From: JAUXEH01 sp965533275
GTDB lineage: Bacteria > Acidobacteriota > Aminicenantia > Aminicenantales > Aminicenantaceae
Assembly: GCA_965533275.1 (NCBI GenBank)
Contig: CBESWG010000014.1
Coordinates: 10,427 to 74,426 of the forward strand
DNA length: 64,000 bases
Direction of reading: 5' to 3'
Shown here: piece after piece, positions 17,530-26,231 of the stretch
Layout: each line of letters opens with the position of its first letter
How positions within the stretch are numbered: the first letter of the stretch is position 1
The notes under the pieces: model-generated
Databases searched by the model: none
Told to the model about the DNA's origin: nothing
Seen by the model: the letters and a program-made list of their open reading frames with translations, nothing else
Made by a program: the position numbers and the translations under genes

Positions 17530-18507
17530 CTAGCTCCCCTTCGACGGGAGGACTGCCAGGAGTTCCTCCCGGGTCAGGGTGGCCGTGCCCAGCTTCCCTA
17601 CCACGATCCCGGCAGCGGTGTTGGCCAGGAGGGCCGCTTGCTGGATGGAGGCACCCGACAGCAGGGCCAGGCTGGCCGCTGCGATGACAGTATCCCCTGC
17701 CCCGGTAACGTCATACACTTCCTGGGCCACGGTCGGGATGTGGTTGGGAGACTTTCCCTTCTCGAAGACGGTCATTCCCTGTTCCCCACGTTTGAGGATG
17801 AGGTAATAGGAGGAGATGCGGGAGAGGATGTCGATTCCGGCCTTTTCCACCTCCGCGTCTGTCGTACAGGGATAGTTTACGAACCGCTCTGCCTCGAAGT
17901 GGTTCGGAGTGATGAGCGTCACCGGAGAGTAGTAGGAGAAATTCTCGACCTTTGGGTCGACGAACACGGGGACCCCGCGTTCCTGGGTCACTTCCAGGAC
18001 CTTGTGCATCAGGTTCTGGCTTACCATCCCCTTGTTATAGTCTGAGACGAGGAGACCGTCGTATGCCTCATCCCGGATCAGGGACAGGATTTTCTCCTGT
18101 GCTCTCTGGGAGAGCGGCTCGATTTCCTCCTGATCCACGCGCACGACCTGCTGATGGTGCGCGATGACCCGGGTTTTTATGGTGGTGGGCCTGCCAGCAT
18201 CCGTAAAGATCCCCCGGGCTGCCGGGGCATTCTCCTTGATCCAGAGGCCGGCGTCATCGTCTCCCACCTGCCCGACCAGGAGCACAGATGCACCCAGGCT
18301 CTGGAGGTTACGGCTCACGTTCCCGGCTCCTCCCAAACAGGATGTCTCCCTTTTTACGGCCACCACCGGAACAGGAGCCTCGGGTGAAATGCGGCTTACA
18401 TGCCCCCATAGGTAGCGATCGAGCATCAGGTCACCCAGGACCAGCACTGTCTGGTTGGAAAAATCCCGGACTGTATCGGACAGGAGAGAAACGTCGATGT
18501 TGTTCAT
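17530..18507 (-). CDS. hldE (kinase domain only): D-glycero-beta-D-manno-heptose-7-phosphate kinase
   Basis: PfkB-family kinase of 325 residues that phosphorylates heptose 7-phosphate for the LPS inner core. Signatures: GGAGNVSRNLQSLGA near the N-terminus, LVSDYNKGMVS, and the anion-hole motif GAGDTVIAA. The adenylyltransferase half of bifunctional HldE is absent, so it is the stand-alone RfaE1 type. It is the last gene of the LPS operon, 4 bp after the PHP gene. Confidence 0.9.
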   Translation of the reverse strand: MNNIDVSLLSDTVRDFSNQTVLVLGDLMLDRYLWGHVSRISPEAPVPVVAVKRETSCLGGAGNVSRNLQSLGASVLLVGQVGDDDAGLWIKENAPAARGIFTDAGRPTTIKTRVIAHHQQVVRVDQEEIEPLSQRAQEKILSLIRDEAYDGLLVSDYNKGMVSQNLMHKVLEVTQERGVPVFVDPKVENFSYYSPVTLITPNHFEAERFVNYPCTTDAEVEKAGIDILSRISSYYLILKRGEQGMTVFEKGKSPNHIPTVAQEVYDVTGAGDTVIAAASLALLSGASIQQAALLANTAAGIVVGKLGTATLTREELLAVLPSKGS

Positions 18508-18511
18508 AGCA

Positions 18512-19636
18512 TTATTTCCTGACGAAGATGGGATTGGACAGGATCCAGGGGCAGCCCTTGTCGAGGGAGGAGCTTTCTCTCAGAAAGACCTCGACGCGGT
18601 AAACGCCGGCCTCCAGGGCTAGGTATGTCTGGATCTTTTGTTTTGAGGTCAGGACGGGTTTGCCGTCCCGGAGGAGGTGCCATTCCGAGTCCGCGCCAGG
18701 CGGCACCTGAATGTGCAGGAGCATACCCGGCGAATAAACGGCCGTGTTCCCCATGGCGATGCGCCTCTGTCCGTCTTCCCCCCAGAACCGGAAACCATTG
18801 CCTGGGGCAGCAGCCGCCACCACGTTATAGAAGTGACCATCCCTCAGGGCCTCATGGATCATTCTGCTGGCTTCCGGGTATTCCTCTGGGAGCGGGCGGT
18901 CGAGCAGCACGTGGAGGTGCATCAGCGACAGCAGGGGCTTGTAGAGCAGATGGGCGTCACAGCTGTAATATCCGTATACGGCATGGTCCCTGGAGAGCTC
19001 ATCCCACTGGCGCAGATTTTGCCTGGGATTTGAAAGGAGCCGCAGCATGGGAATGTGCGGAGCGATCAAAAAGAGCGGCAGAGTCGGGAGCGAGCGGGCC
19101 CAGTTCATACGCAGCATGGCGTCTCCGGAGAGGATCTCGATGCCTCGGTATCCGGCGTATTCGCCCCAGGACCACCTGACCTTCGAATAGGGGTGGGCGA
19201 TCACCGTGAATCCACCATTCTGTATCACCTGATGCGCGGCCTCCTCGGCCTGGGAAGAGAAGGGCTTCCCGGGGGACCGGAAGCCCAGGGCGACCAGATG
19301 TCCCCGGTTGACGGAGATCTCGGTGCCTGCCAGCACCAGGAGAGAGCCCTGCCGCTTCCGCAGGGAAAGGGCCGCGGGATTGGGATTGCCGTGGTCGGTA
19401 AAGATCACGAAGTCGAGGCCCTGCCGGGCCGCCAGGCGAGCGATCTTTTCCGCCTCTCCCTTGCCGTCCGAGTGTTGTGAGTGGAGGTGATAGACCCCCA
19501 CGACCTCGTGCGGATCGGGGGCCTCTGCTCTGGGGGGCCGCCCGTAGCGCAGCCATAGGAATCCCAGCCAGAGGACGTAGGCCGCCGCGATATAGAGGAG
19601 GATCCTCCAGGGCCTGCGTTTTGTGATGCCTCCCAT
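18512..19636 (-). CDS. Membrane-anchored PHP-domain metallohydrolase
   Basis: A 374-residue protein with an N-terminal anchor (WRILLYIAAAYVLWLGFLWLRYG) followed by a PHP domain: YHLHSQHSDGKG and FTDHGN give the metal-binding His/Asp clusters, and a later CDAHL adds another. PHP enzymes are phosphoesterases; the catalytic part would face the periplasm here. The ATG at 19636 is preferred because the frame further upstream lies inside the O-antigen ligase gene; no strong ribosome site is visible. Context suggests glycan or lipid phosphate trimming, an inference only. Confidence 0.75.
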   Translation of the reverse strand: MGGITKRRPWRILLYIAAAYVLWLGFLWLRYGRPPRAEAPDPHEVVGVYHLHSQHSDGKGEAEKIARLAARQGLDFVIFTDHGNPNPAALSLRKRQGSLLVLAGTEISVNRGHLVALGFRSPGKPFSSQAEEAAHQVIQNGGFTVIAHPYSKVRWSWGEYAGYRGIEILSGDAMLRMNWARSLPTLPLFLIAPHIPMLRLLSNPRQNLRQWDELSRDHAVYGYYSCDAHLLYKPLLSLMHLHVLLDRPLPEEYPEASRMIHEALRDGHFYNVVAAAAPGNGFRFWGEDGQRRIAMGNTAVYSPGMLLHIQVPPGADSEWHLLRDGKPVLTSKQKIQTYLALEAGVYRVEVFLRESSSLDKGCPWILSNPIFVRK

Positions 19637-19640
19637 TTTA

Positions 19641-20831
19641 TTATGCGTCGGAGCCCTTTTTCTCGAGCCCCCGGGCGAGGCCAAAGGGGAGTGTAATCAG
19701 GCATAAAAACAGGGTCACGACTTCGGAGTCACCCCAGTTATACTCGAAGATTCCGGCGGCAAAGAGGCCCAAGCAGGCCGCCAGTCCCGCGGCAGCGTAT
19801 ACATAAAGCAGCGGATCCGCCCGTTCCCTGACCAGCCGCAGGAGCGCAAGGAAGGCCCAGCCCATGAAAACCAGCCAGGCTATAAGCGTGGGAATCCCCC
19901 GTTCGGCAGCGATCTGGATCATGTTATTGTGGAGGTGAACATTGTCGCGTGCTTCCTCTGACAGATCATACTGGGGCTGTTGGAAGACCACGTGCACGGT
20001 GTTGGGACCCGTCCCGTGCAGAAGATTGTCGCGGATGATCTCGAGTCCCGCCCCCAGGTATTCGATGCGCTGGGCGTTGGAATAACTCTGAGCATCGAAG
20101 ATGCTGATGGCGCGCCGTTTGATATGCGGGGGGCTGGCCAGGAAGATCAGCCCGGCAGCCACCGGGATGAGGATCAGGGCCTTGGGTTTGTACAGGGCCA
20201 GCAGGAGACAGATCACGATCACGAGGCCCACCCAAGCGTTTCGGGTGAGGGTCAGCACGAGGGCCACCGCAGCCAGGGCGAATCCGGCGCCCCATACGAG
20301 GCGCACCCTGCCCGTACCGAACAGAAAATAGCTGAAGGCGAGGGCGCTGAACAGGAGCAGCAGCCCGGCCTGAGTCATGTAGTGATCCATGAATCCGGCG
20401 ATGCGTTCTCCAGGCGCTGCCTTCAGGAGGAAGTAAGCGAACGAGAAGGCGATGCTCACCAGGGCCGAAGCCAGGAGGGCCCAACCGGCGCGCCTCCCAT
20501 CCTCCGGTTTGGTGATGCCCGTGAATACGATGGGGACGATCAGGAGGAGCAGGAGCTCACGGCTGTCCTGGAAGCTGACCATGGGATTGCGGGAGAGGGC
20601 CGAGGCGATCAGGGAGAGTCCGGCATAGGCCAGCAGGGGCCAGAAAAAACCTGGGAAGCGAGGGATCTCACGACCTCTTATCAGCACAGCGGCCCAGGCC
20701 ACGAACGCAAGCCCCAGGATGATCTGGCTGGCGGAGATGGAGATCATGGAGGCCAGGAGATACAAGGCAATGAATGTGGGAAGGATTCTGTCCAGATGGC
20801 GCATGAGGAGTCTCCTGACCAAATCGGTCAT
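19641..20831 (-). CDS. O-antigen ligase/polymerase family membrane protein
   Basis: A 396-residue protein with about ten to twelve hydrophobic helices and one large periplasmic loop (residues ~215-300) containing GTGPNTVHVVFQQ and HLHNNMIQIAAERG, the pattern of the Wzy_C/WaaL ligase family. Such enzymes attach O-antigen to lipid A-core or polymerise it. It may start at a second Met (MRHLDRIL). It follows the GT9 gene after 80 bp and precedes the PHP gene by 4 bp. Confidence 0.85.
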   Translation of the reverse strand: MTDLVRRLLMRHLDRILPTFIALYLLASMISISASQIILGLAFVAWAAVLIRGREIPRFPGFFWPLLAYAGLSLIASALSRNPMVSFQDSRELLLLLIVPIVFTGITKPEDGRRAGWALLASALVSIAFSFAYFLLKAAPGERIAGFMDHYMTQAGLLLLFSALAFSYFLFGTGRVRLVWGAGFALAAVALVLTLTRNAWVGLVIVICLLLALYKPKALILIPVAAGLIFLASPPHIKRRAISIFDAQSYSNAQRIEYLGAGLEIIRDNLLHGTGPNTVHVVFQQPQYDLSEEARDNVHLHNNMIQIAAERGIPTLIAWLVFMGWAFLALLRLVRERADPLLYVYAAAGLAACLGLFAAGIFEYNWGDSEVVTLFLCLITLPFGLARGLEKKGSDA

Positions 20832-20911
20832 GGGGATGATAACTCAGCTCAGAAAAAACTTCAATCCTGGGGGGACTGGCCCAGCCACAGCTTTGGGGGC
20901 CATCCACTCAC

Positions 20912-21970
20912 TCAAGGGGACGCTCGGGATGAGGAAAGCATGCTCTCTGCGGCTTCGGCCACCTCTTCCGGCTTGATCTCCAGCAGGCAGCGGATGTCCG
21001 CATGCACGCAGTCCCGCTGCCTGCAGGGTCGGCAGTCATGGGCTTTCTCAAGCAGGGTTGCCTCAGCTCTCCAGGGAGAGAATTGGGCAGGCAGGGTGGG
21101 GCCAAAATAGGCCACGATGGGTGTTTCTGTGGTGGCGGCGATGTGCATGGGGCCGCTGTCCGGCCCGACGAAGAGATCCGCCCGCAGGATGAGCTCCCTG
21201 ACTTCCCGCAGGTTCAATCCTCCCGCCAGTGAGGCCACCCGCCCAGCATAGGGAGCCGCCAGCGAATTTGACCGGGACACGTCTTCTGGCCCCCCGATAA
21301 GTGCCACGCCCACATCCGGGAGGCTCGAGAGCCGGGAGATCAGCAGGCCCAGGTTGTCCTCGCCCCAATCCCGGAACCGGTTTCCGGCCCCCACGTGCAG
21401 GACAATGATCCGGCGGCCCTTGAGCTCTTCCCGCCGGATGACGCCGTCGATGTTCTCTGCCTCCCGCTCCGATGCCGGTGCCATGGTCAGGCGGGGGGCG
21501 TCCTTGATCTCCACCCCCACGGCCCTCACCAGGTTGAGATGGTCTTCTACCGAATGGTGCCTGGAGGTCCGGGGGAGGGTGAGGTCATAGAAGTGGTGTT
21601 TGTATTTCAGCCGGTGGCCGACCTTGCAGCCGGCGCGGGAGAGGAGAGAGATCCAGAAGGCTCGAGGGCCCCCATGGAAGTCTATGAGCAGATCGTACCG
21701 CCGCTCCCGCAGTGGATGCATGAGCCGCAGGAATTCACCGGGGCTCAGGTCTCGGGGAAAGACCGCGACCTCATCCAGATCAGGGCTGCCCTCCACCAGG
21801 GCGCGGTAGGGCTCCTCCACGACATAGGTCATGTGGGCCCGGGGATAATGCGCACGGAGGGCCTGCACGGCAGGCGTCGTCATGAGTATATCGCCGATGC
21901 GCCGCATTCGGACCAGGAGGATCTTCTCTACGGCCGAGGGATCACCCTTGAGTTGCTCTATCCGGCTCAA
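20912..21970 (-). CDS. Glycosyltransferase family 9 (heptosyltransferase-like)
   Basis: A 352-residue GT-B enzyme. The N-terminal strand ILLVRMRRIGDILMTTPAVQAL is diagnostic of GT9, and the C-terminal donor-site motif LFVGPDSGPMHIAA is present. Family members add heptoses to the LPS core using ADP-heptose, which fits the heptose kinase in the same operon. The start codon is TTG at 21970, inside the end of the Trm112 gene (29-bp overlap); the next ATG would remove the first Rossmann strand. A cysteine-rich tail CRPCRQRDC is unusual. Confidence 0.88.
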   Translation of the reverse strand: MSRIEQLKGDPSAVEKILLVRMRRIGDILMTTPAVQALRAHYPRAHMTYVVEEPYRALVEGSPDLDEVAVFPRDLSPGEFLRLMHPLRERRYDLLIDFHGGPRAFWISLLSRAGCKVGHRLKYKHHFYDLTLPRTSRHHSVEDHLNLVRAVGVEIKDAPRLTMAPASEREAENIDGVIRREELKGRRIIVLHVGAGNRFRDWGEDNLGLLISRLSSLPDVGVALIGGPEDVSRSNSLAAPYAGRVASLAGGLNLREVRELILRADLFVGPDSGPMHIAATTETPIVAYFGPTLPAQFSPWRAEATLLEKAHDCRPCRQRDCVHADIRCLLEIKPEEVAEAAESMLSSSRASP

Positions 21971-22127
21971 TGGTCGCCTCGTCAGGGATCATGACGGGGA
22001 TGCCTTCCCTGATGGGATAGATCCGGTGGCACTGCAGACACTTCAGCCCTGATTCATCCGCGGTCTGCTTGATCTCGGTCTTGCACACCGGGCATGCCAG
22101 GATGTCGAGCAGTTCTTTGTCGATCAT
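21942..22127 (-). CDS. Trm112-family zinc-ribbon protein
   Basis: A 61-residue protein of the YcaR/Trm112 type: KELLDILACPVCKTEI supplies one Cys pair and LKCLQC the second, followed by YPIREGIPVMIPDEA. Bacterial members are often next to LPS genes, and eukaryotic ones activate methyltransferases; the bacterial role is poorly defined. The ATG at 22127 has AAGGAG 10 nt upstream. It is the first gene of the LPS operon. Confidence 0.85.
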   Translation of the reverse strand: MIDKELLDILACPVCKTEIKQTADESGLKCLQCHRIYPIREGIPVMIPDEATIEPDRATQG

Positions 22128-22152
22128 GGCTTGAATTCTCCTTAAAACTATT

Positions 22153-22181
22153 ATTTTATCCCACTGGGAACGGCCCGTCAA
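22153..22181 (-). promoter_or_regulatory. Sigma-70 promoter of the Trm112-GT9-ligase-PHP-heptose kinase operon
   Basis: On the minus strand TTGACG (22176-22181), 17 bp, TAAAAT (22153-22158), 25 bp before the Trm112 ATG. It stands back to back with the promoter at 22211. Confidence 0.6.
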
Positions 22182-22210
22182 TCCAGCCGGCCCATTCCCC
22201 CAGGCCAGGT

Positions 22211-22239
22211 TTGACAGCCCGAAACCGGGGTGGTATGGT
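22211..22239 (+). promoter_or_regulatory. Sigma-70 promoter of the glycoside-hydrolase-like gene
   Basis: TTGACA (22211-22216), 17 bp, TATGGT (22234-22239). Transcription would begin near 22246, which excludes the in-frame ATG at 22235 and supports the ATG at 22307 as the start. Confidence 0.6.
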
Positions 22240-22306
22240 ACCTGAAAATGAAGCCCGGGCAGTCATCTGGAGTGCCGCGGAGCGGCCTCCCATACGAGAA
22301 AAGACC

Positions 22307-23596
22307 ATGAAGGAATCCTTCAGCTGGAACCCGCATGCGGATCAGCCCCACAATGTCGGTTCTCGGGGTGAACGCTTCCTCCGGCACCTGAGCCACGCGC
22401 CCAGCTACTTCGGTATGATCTGGCCCAATCTGGGGCGGACGGTCCCCGTGCTCATGCAGTATCGCTTCCTGCGCAGGATGGCGTATCAATTCCCCGTTTC
22501 CATCCAAGACCCTTTCGCCGTCTCGGTTTCGCCCGTCCAGGATGAGGGCCGGGAGCAGGAGTTGTTGGATCTGCTCCGGGAACTGGGCATACGTCAGAGC
22601 CTGCTGCGGATCCCTTCCTGGGAGCTGGATCGGCTGGAGATGTATGAGCGTTTCCTGTCCAGGATGCGGGAAGCGGGGATCGAGGTCCTGGTCGCGTTGC
22701 TTCAGAGGAGGCAGGACGTACTCGAACCCGCCGGGTGGGAACGCTTCCTTGAGGAGGTTTTTTCCCGTCTCGGTGACCGGGAAACATGCTTTGAAGTGGG
22801 GCACGCCTGGAACCGCACCAAATGGGGCGTGTGGGACCACCGCGAGTATCTCCGCCTGGCCCGAGCCGCTCTGGCAGCGGCCCAGGGTCATAAGGTGCGT
22901 CTGGTGGGACCGGCCGTCATCGATTTCGAGTTCCACCTCTTCCCTCCGGTCTTGAAGCATGTATCCTTCGATATCATCAGTTCCCACCTGTACGTCGACC
23001 GCATGGGGCCTCCCGAAGCCAAGCAGTTCGGCTGGGACACATCCCGGAAGCTGGCCCTTTTGCGCGCGATCGTGGACCGATCTTCGCGCAAGGGTCAGGA
23101 GCTCTGGATCACGGAAGTCAATTGGCCCCTGAAAGATACGGGAGAATATTCACCGGCGGCAGGGCGGCCCAATGTGAGCGAGGAGGAACAGGCGGATTTC
23201 CTGGTCCGGTATTACCTGCTCTGTTTGTGCAGCGGATGGGTCAGCAGGATCTATTGGTGGCAGCTGGTCGCTCCGGGCTACGGACTGGTCGACAGCAGGA
23301 CAGAAACCTGGCGCCGGCGCCCGGCGTTCCGGGCGCTCAGGACCCTGAGGGGATTCTGTGCGAACACCATGTACCAGGGCTACTTCGTGCATCCTGTGGC
23401 CCGGGTGTTCAACTTCTGCAAAGGCCAGGAAGAGTTTGCGGTGGGCTGGTCGGAGCAGGGGCCGGTTGAATTCCTCTTTCCGAGCCCGGTCAAGCGAGTG
23501 GTCGGCCGTGACGGTGAGGAACTCCCGGTGACGGATCGGACCGTCACTCTGGACGCCAGTCCGCGCTATATATTTTATGAACGACAAGGGGACTGA
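22307..23596 (+). CDS. Glycoside hydrolase-like (TIM-barrel, GH39-like) protein
   Basis: A 429-residue protein without signal peptide. A TIM-barrel pattern is suggested by LLRIPSWEL, AGIEVLVALLQR, FEVGHAWNRTKWG, VGPAVIDFEF, FDIISSHLYVD, ELWITEVNWPL and VSRIYWWQLV. The Glu in WITEVNWPL sits where clan A nucleophiles sit, and WNRTKWG is where the N-E acid/base pair of GH39 would be, but no N-E is seen there. It could be an inactive or retuned hydrolase acting on LPS intermediates in the cytoplasm. Activity is unproven. Confidence 0.6.
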   Translation: MKESFSWNPHADQPHNVGSRGERFLRHLSHAPSYFGMIWPNLGRTVPVLMQYRFLRRMAYQFPVSIQDPFAVSVSPVQDEGREQELLDLLRELGIRQSLLRIPSWELDRLEMYERFLSRMREAGIEVLVALLQRRQDVLEPAGWERFLEEVFSRLGDRETCFEVGHAWNRTKWGVWDHREYLRLARAALAAAQGHKVRLVGPAVIDFEFHLFPPVLKHVSFDIISSHLYVDRMGPPEAKQFGWDTSRKLALLRAIVDRSSRKGQELWITEVNWPLKDTGEYSPAAGRPNVSEEEQADFLVRYYLLCLCSGWVSRIYWWQLVAPGYGLVDSRTETWRRRPAFRALRTLRGFCANTMYQGYFVHPVARVFNFCKGQEEFAVGWSEQGPVEFLFPSPVKRVVGRDGEELPVTDRTVTLDASPRYIFYERQGD

Positions 23597-23609
23597 TCTG
23601 TCCCCCCTT
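23586..23609. terminator. Bidirectional hairpin between convergent genes
   Basis: AAGGGGAC-tgatct-GTCCCCCCTT lies at the end of the hydrolase-like gene and before the convergent 3' end at 23630. There is no T-run, so termination is only suggested. Confidence 0.35.
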
Positions 23610-23629
23610 CGATAGCGCCTCCTGGGGGA

Positions 23630-24829
23630 TTAGAAGCGGAAAGAAAATCCCAGACGCAGGACCAGACCGGAGAAGTCGACGCCGGCCAGCTGCGCATCGG
23701 ACACGCCCGCTTCCGTCGGCTTCCGCTCCCGGATGTAGACCAGCGGATAGGACGTCTCGGGTGTGACATGACCCTGGTAGATGTACAGCATGCCGTCTTC
23801 CTCAACGGAGTTCCCTCCGGAAAGGGAATGCGTGTCTGTCCCCTCGAAGTCGCTTAGCTTGGCCAGGTGTCCGGTGACCTCTGCAAAGAATCCGATACTC
23901 GCGCTGATATCGGTCTCCAGGCCAAGGCCGCCCATGAAGCCGAAGCCCTGAGAGCTGGCCTTGCCCTGCCATTCCTCCCAGGTATCACCCTGTTCCTGGC
24001 GGTAGGAATAGCGGGCCTGTGCAAGATAGTATTCCAGCCCGGCCTTGAGGTACAGTCGGGGGAGGACGAAGTAGGACACGACCAGGCGGAGCGGCAGGGC
24101 CCTTATCTCCGGGCGTGTGGTGAAGGTTGCTCGCTCGCCGCTCCCGGAGAAGATGATCTCGCTGCTGCGGCTTCCCCTCAGATAGTCGGCCCCGATCCCC
24201 AGAAAAAGACCTGGCAGAAGCTCGCCCTGGAACTCCGCCCCGAGAAGATAAGCCAGGTGAAGAGGATCGATGCCCGTGTCCGCCGTACTCGCCAGCACGT
24301 CGGCATAATAGTCCGCAAGCCCCTGAGCGCCCGTGTTCAGGTCGCCCACGCCCCGGTAGGAGAGCCCTCCCCAGAGAGAGAGGCGGAGCTGCGGCCGCCA
24401 GGCATCGCTTCCCGCGGGTGGTTCCGATGTCGTGTCGCGCTGCTCCTGGACCGGAGGGGTTTGTTCCACAGGAGGCGGCGGGACCACTCTTGCCGGTTGT
24501 TCAGGAGGCGTCTTGGCTGCCGGCTTCTCCGGTTGTTTAGCATCGGGAAGCCGGGACGTCACGATGACAAGGCTCTCATGCACAAAGCCGGTCGTGATCT
24601 GTCCCCGTCCGGAGATGAAGCGGACGCGGTACCATTCGCCTTCCTGGCTCTCGCCGTCCAGGACCGCGCCGCGCGGGGCCATGTGCAAAATCGGGCTGCC
24701 GATGTCGGGGTCCTTGCGGATGTTCGCCTGATCGGTCACCACTTTGAGTTTGAGCGGCGTCTCCTGGGCGAGGCCGCTGAAGACGAGACACACACACATC
24801 CAGACGAGCAGCAGAGCCTTGTTTTTCAT
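23630..24829 (-). CDS. Outer-membrane beta-barrel protein with N-terminal SH3 domain
   Basis: A 399-residue protein: signal peptide (KNKALLLVWMCVCLVFSGLA), a bacterial SH3 domain (~25-90: QANIRKDPDIGSPIL, GEWYRVRF), a Pro/Gln-rich linker (~95-140), then alternating amphipathic strands ending LRLGFSFRF, a terminal-Phe barrel signal. SH3 domains of this type bind peptidoglycan, so it may tether the outer membrane to the wall. The ATG at 24829 is 9 bp after a -10 element, giving a nearly leaderless mRNA. No specific family is recognised. Confidence 0.7.
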   Translation of the reverse strand: MKNKALLLVWMCVCLVFSGLAQETPLKLKVVTDQANIRKDPDIGSPILHMAPRGAVLDGESQEGEWYRVRFISGRGQITTGFVHESLVIVTSRLPDAKQPEKPAAKTPPEQPARVVPPPPVEQTPPVQEQRDTTSEPPAGSDAWRPQLRLSLWGGLSYRGVGDLNTGAQGLADYYADVLASTADTGIDPLHLAYLLGAEFQGELLPGLFLGIGADYLRGSRSSEIIFSGSGERATFTTRPEIRALPLRLVVSYFVLPRLYLKAGLEYYLAQARYSYRQEQGDTWEEWQGKASSQGFGFMGGLGLETDISASIGFFAEVTGHLAKLSDFEGTDTHSLSGGNSVEEDGMLYIYQGHVTPETSYPLVYIRERKPTEAGVSDAQLAGVDFSGLVLRLGFSFRF

Positions 24830-24838
24830 GATAGTACT

Positions 24839-24867
24839 AGTGTAGCGTACACGACCGGGATTATCAA
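24839..24867 (-). promoter_or_regulatory. Sigma-70 promoter placing the start codon at the 5' end of the mRNA
   Basis: On the minus strand TTGATA (24862-24867), 17 bp, TACACT (24839-24844). The ATG at 24829 follows after only 9 bp and no Shine-Dalgarno is present. Confidence 0.55.
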
Positions 24868-24972
24868 TCTCGAGGGATTCCGGCCAAGGGGCGGCCCGGG
24901 CGACTAAACTGAGAGGCGGGCACTGCACGCAGCGTCCCTCTTAGGGGAGGAAAGTCGTGCTGTTTCAGTGCT

Positions 24973-25001
24973 TTGCCGTTTTAAAGAAAAAATGCTACCA
25001 T
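24973..25001 (+). promoter_or_regulatory. Candidate promoter of the DUF1573 gene
   Basis: TTGCCG, 17 bp, TACCAT, 23 bp before the ATG at 25025, which has its own AAGGAG. Confidence 0.4.
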
Positions 25002-25024
25002 GGAAAAGAGTCAAGGAGAAAACC

Positions 25025-25840
25025 ATGCAGCAAGAACGAGATAGGACACGTAGGTTCTGTGCAGCCCTGCTGATAGCGGCAGTGGTGACAGCGTTATCCC
25101 TGTCGCCGCTCCTGGCCCAGCAGGCTCCTACCATAAAATTCAAGGAAACGAAGTGGAATTTCGGCAAGACACAGCAGGGGAAGGTTCTGACACACGTGTT
25201 CCGTTTCCAGAACTTGGGGGATGCCACCCTGATCGTGCGCAACGTCCGGACATCCTGCGGCTGTGCCGCGGCCCTGATCTCGAACCGGGAGATCCAGCCG
25301 GGCAAGTCCGGTGAGATCAAGGTCACCTTCAACACCAAAGGATACGAGGGGAGCCAGACCAAGTACATCTATGTGGACAGCAATGACCCGAAGGAGCCCA
25401 AGGCACAGCTTGCCGTCCAGGTGGCCATCGATGTCCCCCCCCGGCCCCGGGTCGAGCTGGACAACTATTCCATCGACCTGGGATTGATCCTGGAATCCGA
25501 GGGCATCGAGACCCAGACCAGGCTGTCCAATCCGGGGGAGCGTGAACTGAGCGTGGAGTTCTCCCACAAGGACGCGGTATTCACCATCGACGGCAAGGCG
25601 GTCCCTACGCCCCTCAAGATCGCGGCCGGCAAAGAGGTGACCGTGGACATGAAAATCACCCCGCGGCGCAACGTGGGGCTTGTGAGGGAGTATGTCCTGT
25701 TGAGGACCAATGATCCCATGCGGCCTAACCTGTCCCTGTACGTGGCCGGATACATCGTCACGTTGGAACAGCTGCAGGAGCTGTTCTATCGCCACAAAGA
25801 CAAGCTCAAGGACACGCTTCAGATGACCAGAAAGCGGTGA
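25025..25840 (+). CDS. DUF1573 domain protein, exported
   Basis: A 271-residue protein with a Sec signal (CAALLIAAVVTALSLSPLLAQ) and two immunoglobulin-like repeats. The first is a DUF1573 domain: FGKTQQGKVLTHVFRFQNLGD, then SCGCAAALIS and PGKSGEIKVTFNTKGYEG; the second (~125-250) ends in VREYVLLRTNDPMRP. The CGC motif after the third strand is characteristic. The molecular role is unknown; such proteins are periplasmic or surface associated. The chosen ATG has CAAGGAG upstream. Confidence 0.8.
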   Translation: MQQERDRTRRFCAALLIAAVVTALSLSPLLAQQAPTIKFKETKWNFGKTQQGKVLTHVFRFQNLGDATLIVRNVRTSCGCAAALISNREIQPGKSGEIKVTFNTKGYEGSQTKYIYVDSNDPKEPKAQLAVQVAIDVPPRPRVELDNYSIDLGLILESEGIETQTRLSNPGERELSVEFSHKDAVFTIDGKAVPTPLKIAAGKEVTVDMKITPRRNVGLVREYVLLRTNDPMRPNLSLYVAGYIVTLEQLQELFYRHKDKLKDTLQMTRKR

Positions 25841-25885
25841 TCCTACCACGCTGATCCCAACCCCAAGCAGGAGACAAGAAACCCA

Positions 25886-26209
25886 ATGACAGTATTCGGC
25901 TATTTCCTCGCCGCCTCGGCCAGGGTCCTGGATGTGGTCCTTATGCTGTACATCTGGATCCTCCTGTTCCGGGTCATACTCAGCTGGATCCAGGTCCCCT
26001 CTCTCTATCAGGTCAAGGTCATCCTGTTCCGACTGACCGAGCCCGTCCTGAGCCCGATCCGCCGCTTTGTCCCGCCCTACCGCTTCGGCGGAATGGACAT
26101 CAGTCCCATCATCGTCTTCCTGATCATCATGTTTTTGCGCTCCTTTCTGGTACGGTCGCTGGCTTACTATGCAGCGAAGCTGCTGGCGCCGTCCGCCGGA
26201 TATTTCTGA
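25886..26209 (+). CDS. YggT family membrane protein
   Basis: A 107-residue protein with two or three membrane helices and the family signature ILLFRVILSWI followed by LTEPVLSPIRRFVPPYRFGGMDISPIIVFLIIMFL. YggT proteins are linked to osmotic tolerance and, as YlmG, to division and to chloroplast nucleoids. AGGAGA precedes the ATG. It is followed by a yggU gene, a pairing seen in many bacteria. Confidence 0.88.
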   Translation: MTVFGYFLAASARVLDVVLMLYIWILLFRVILSWIQVPSLYQVKVILFRLTEPVLSPIRRFVPPYRFGGMDISPIIVFLIIMFLRSFLVRSLAYYAAKLLAPSAGYF

Positions 26210-26231
26210 GCACCTGCCCCATGAGCCACGC

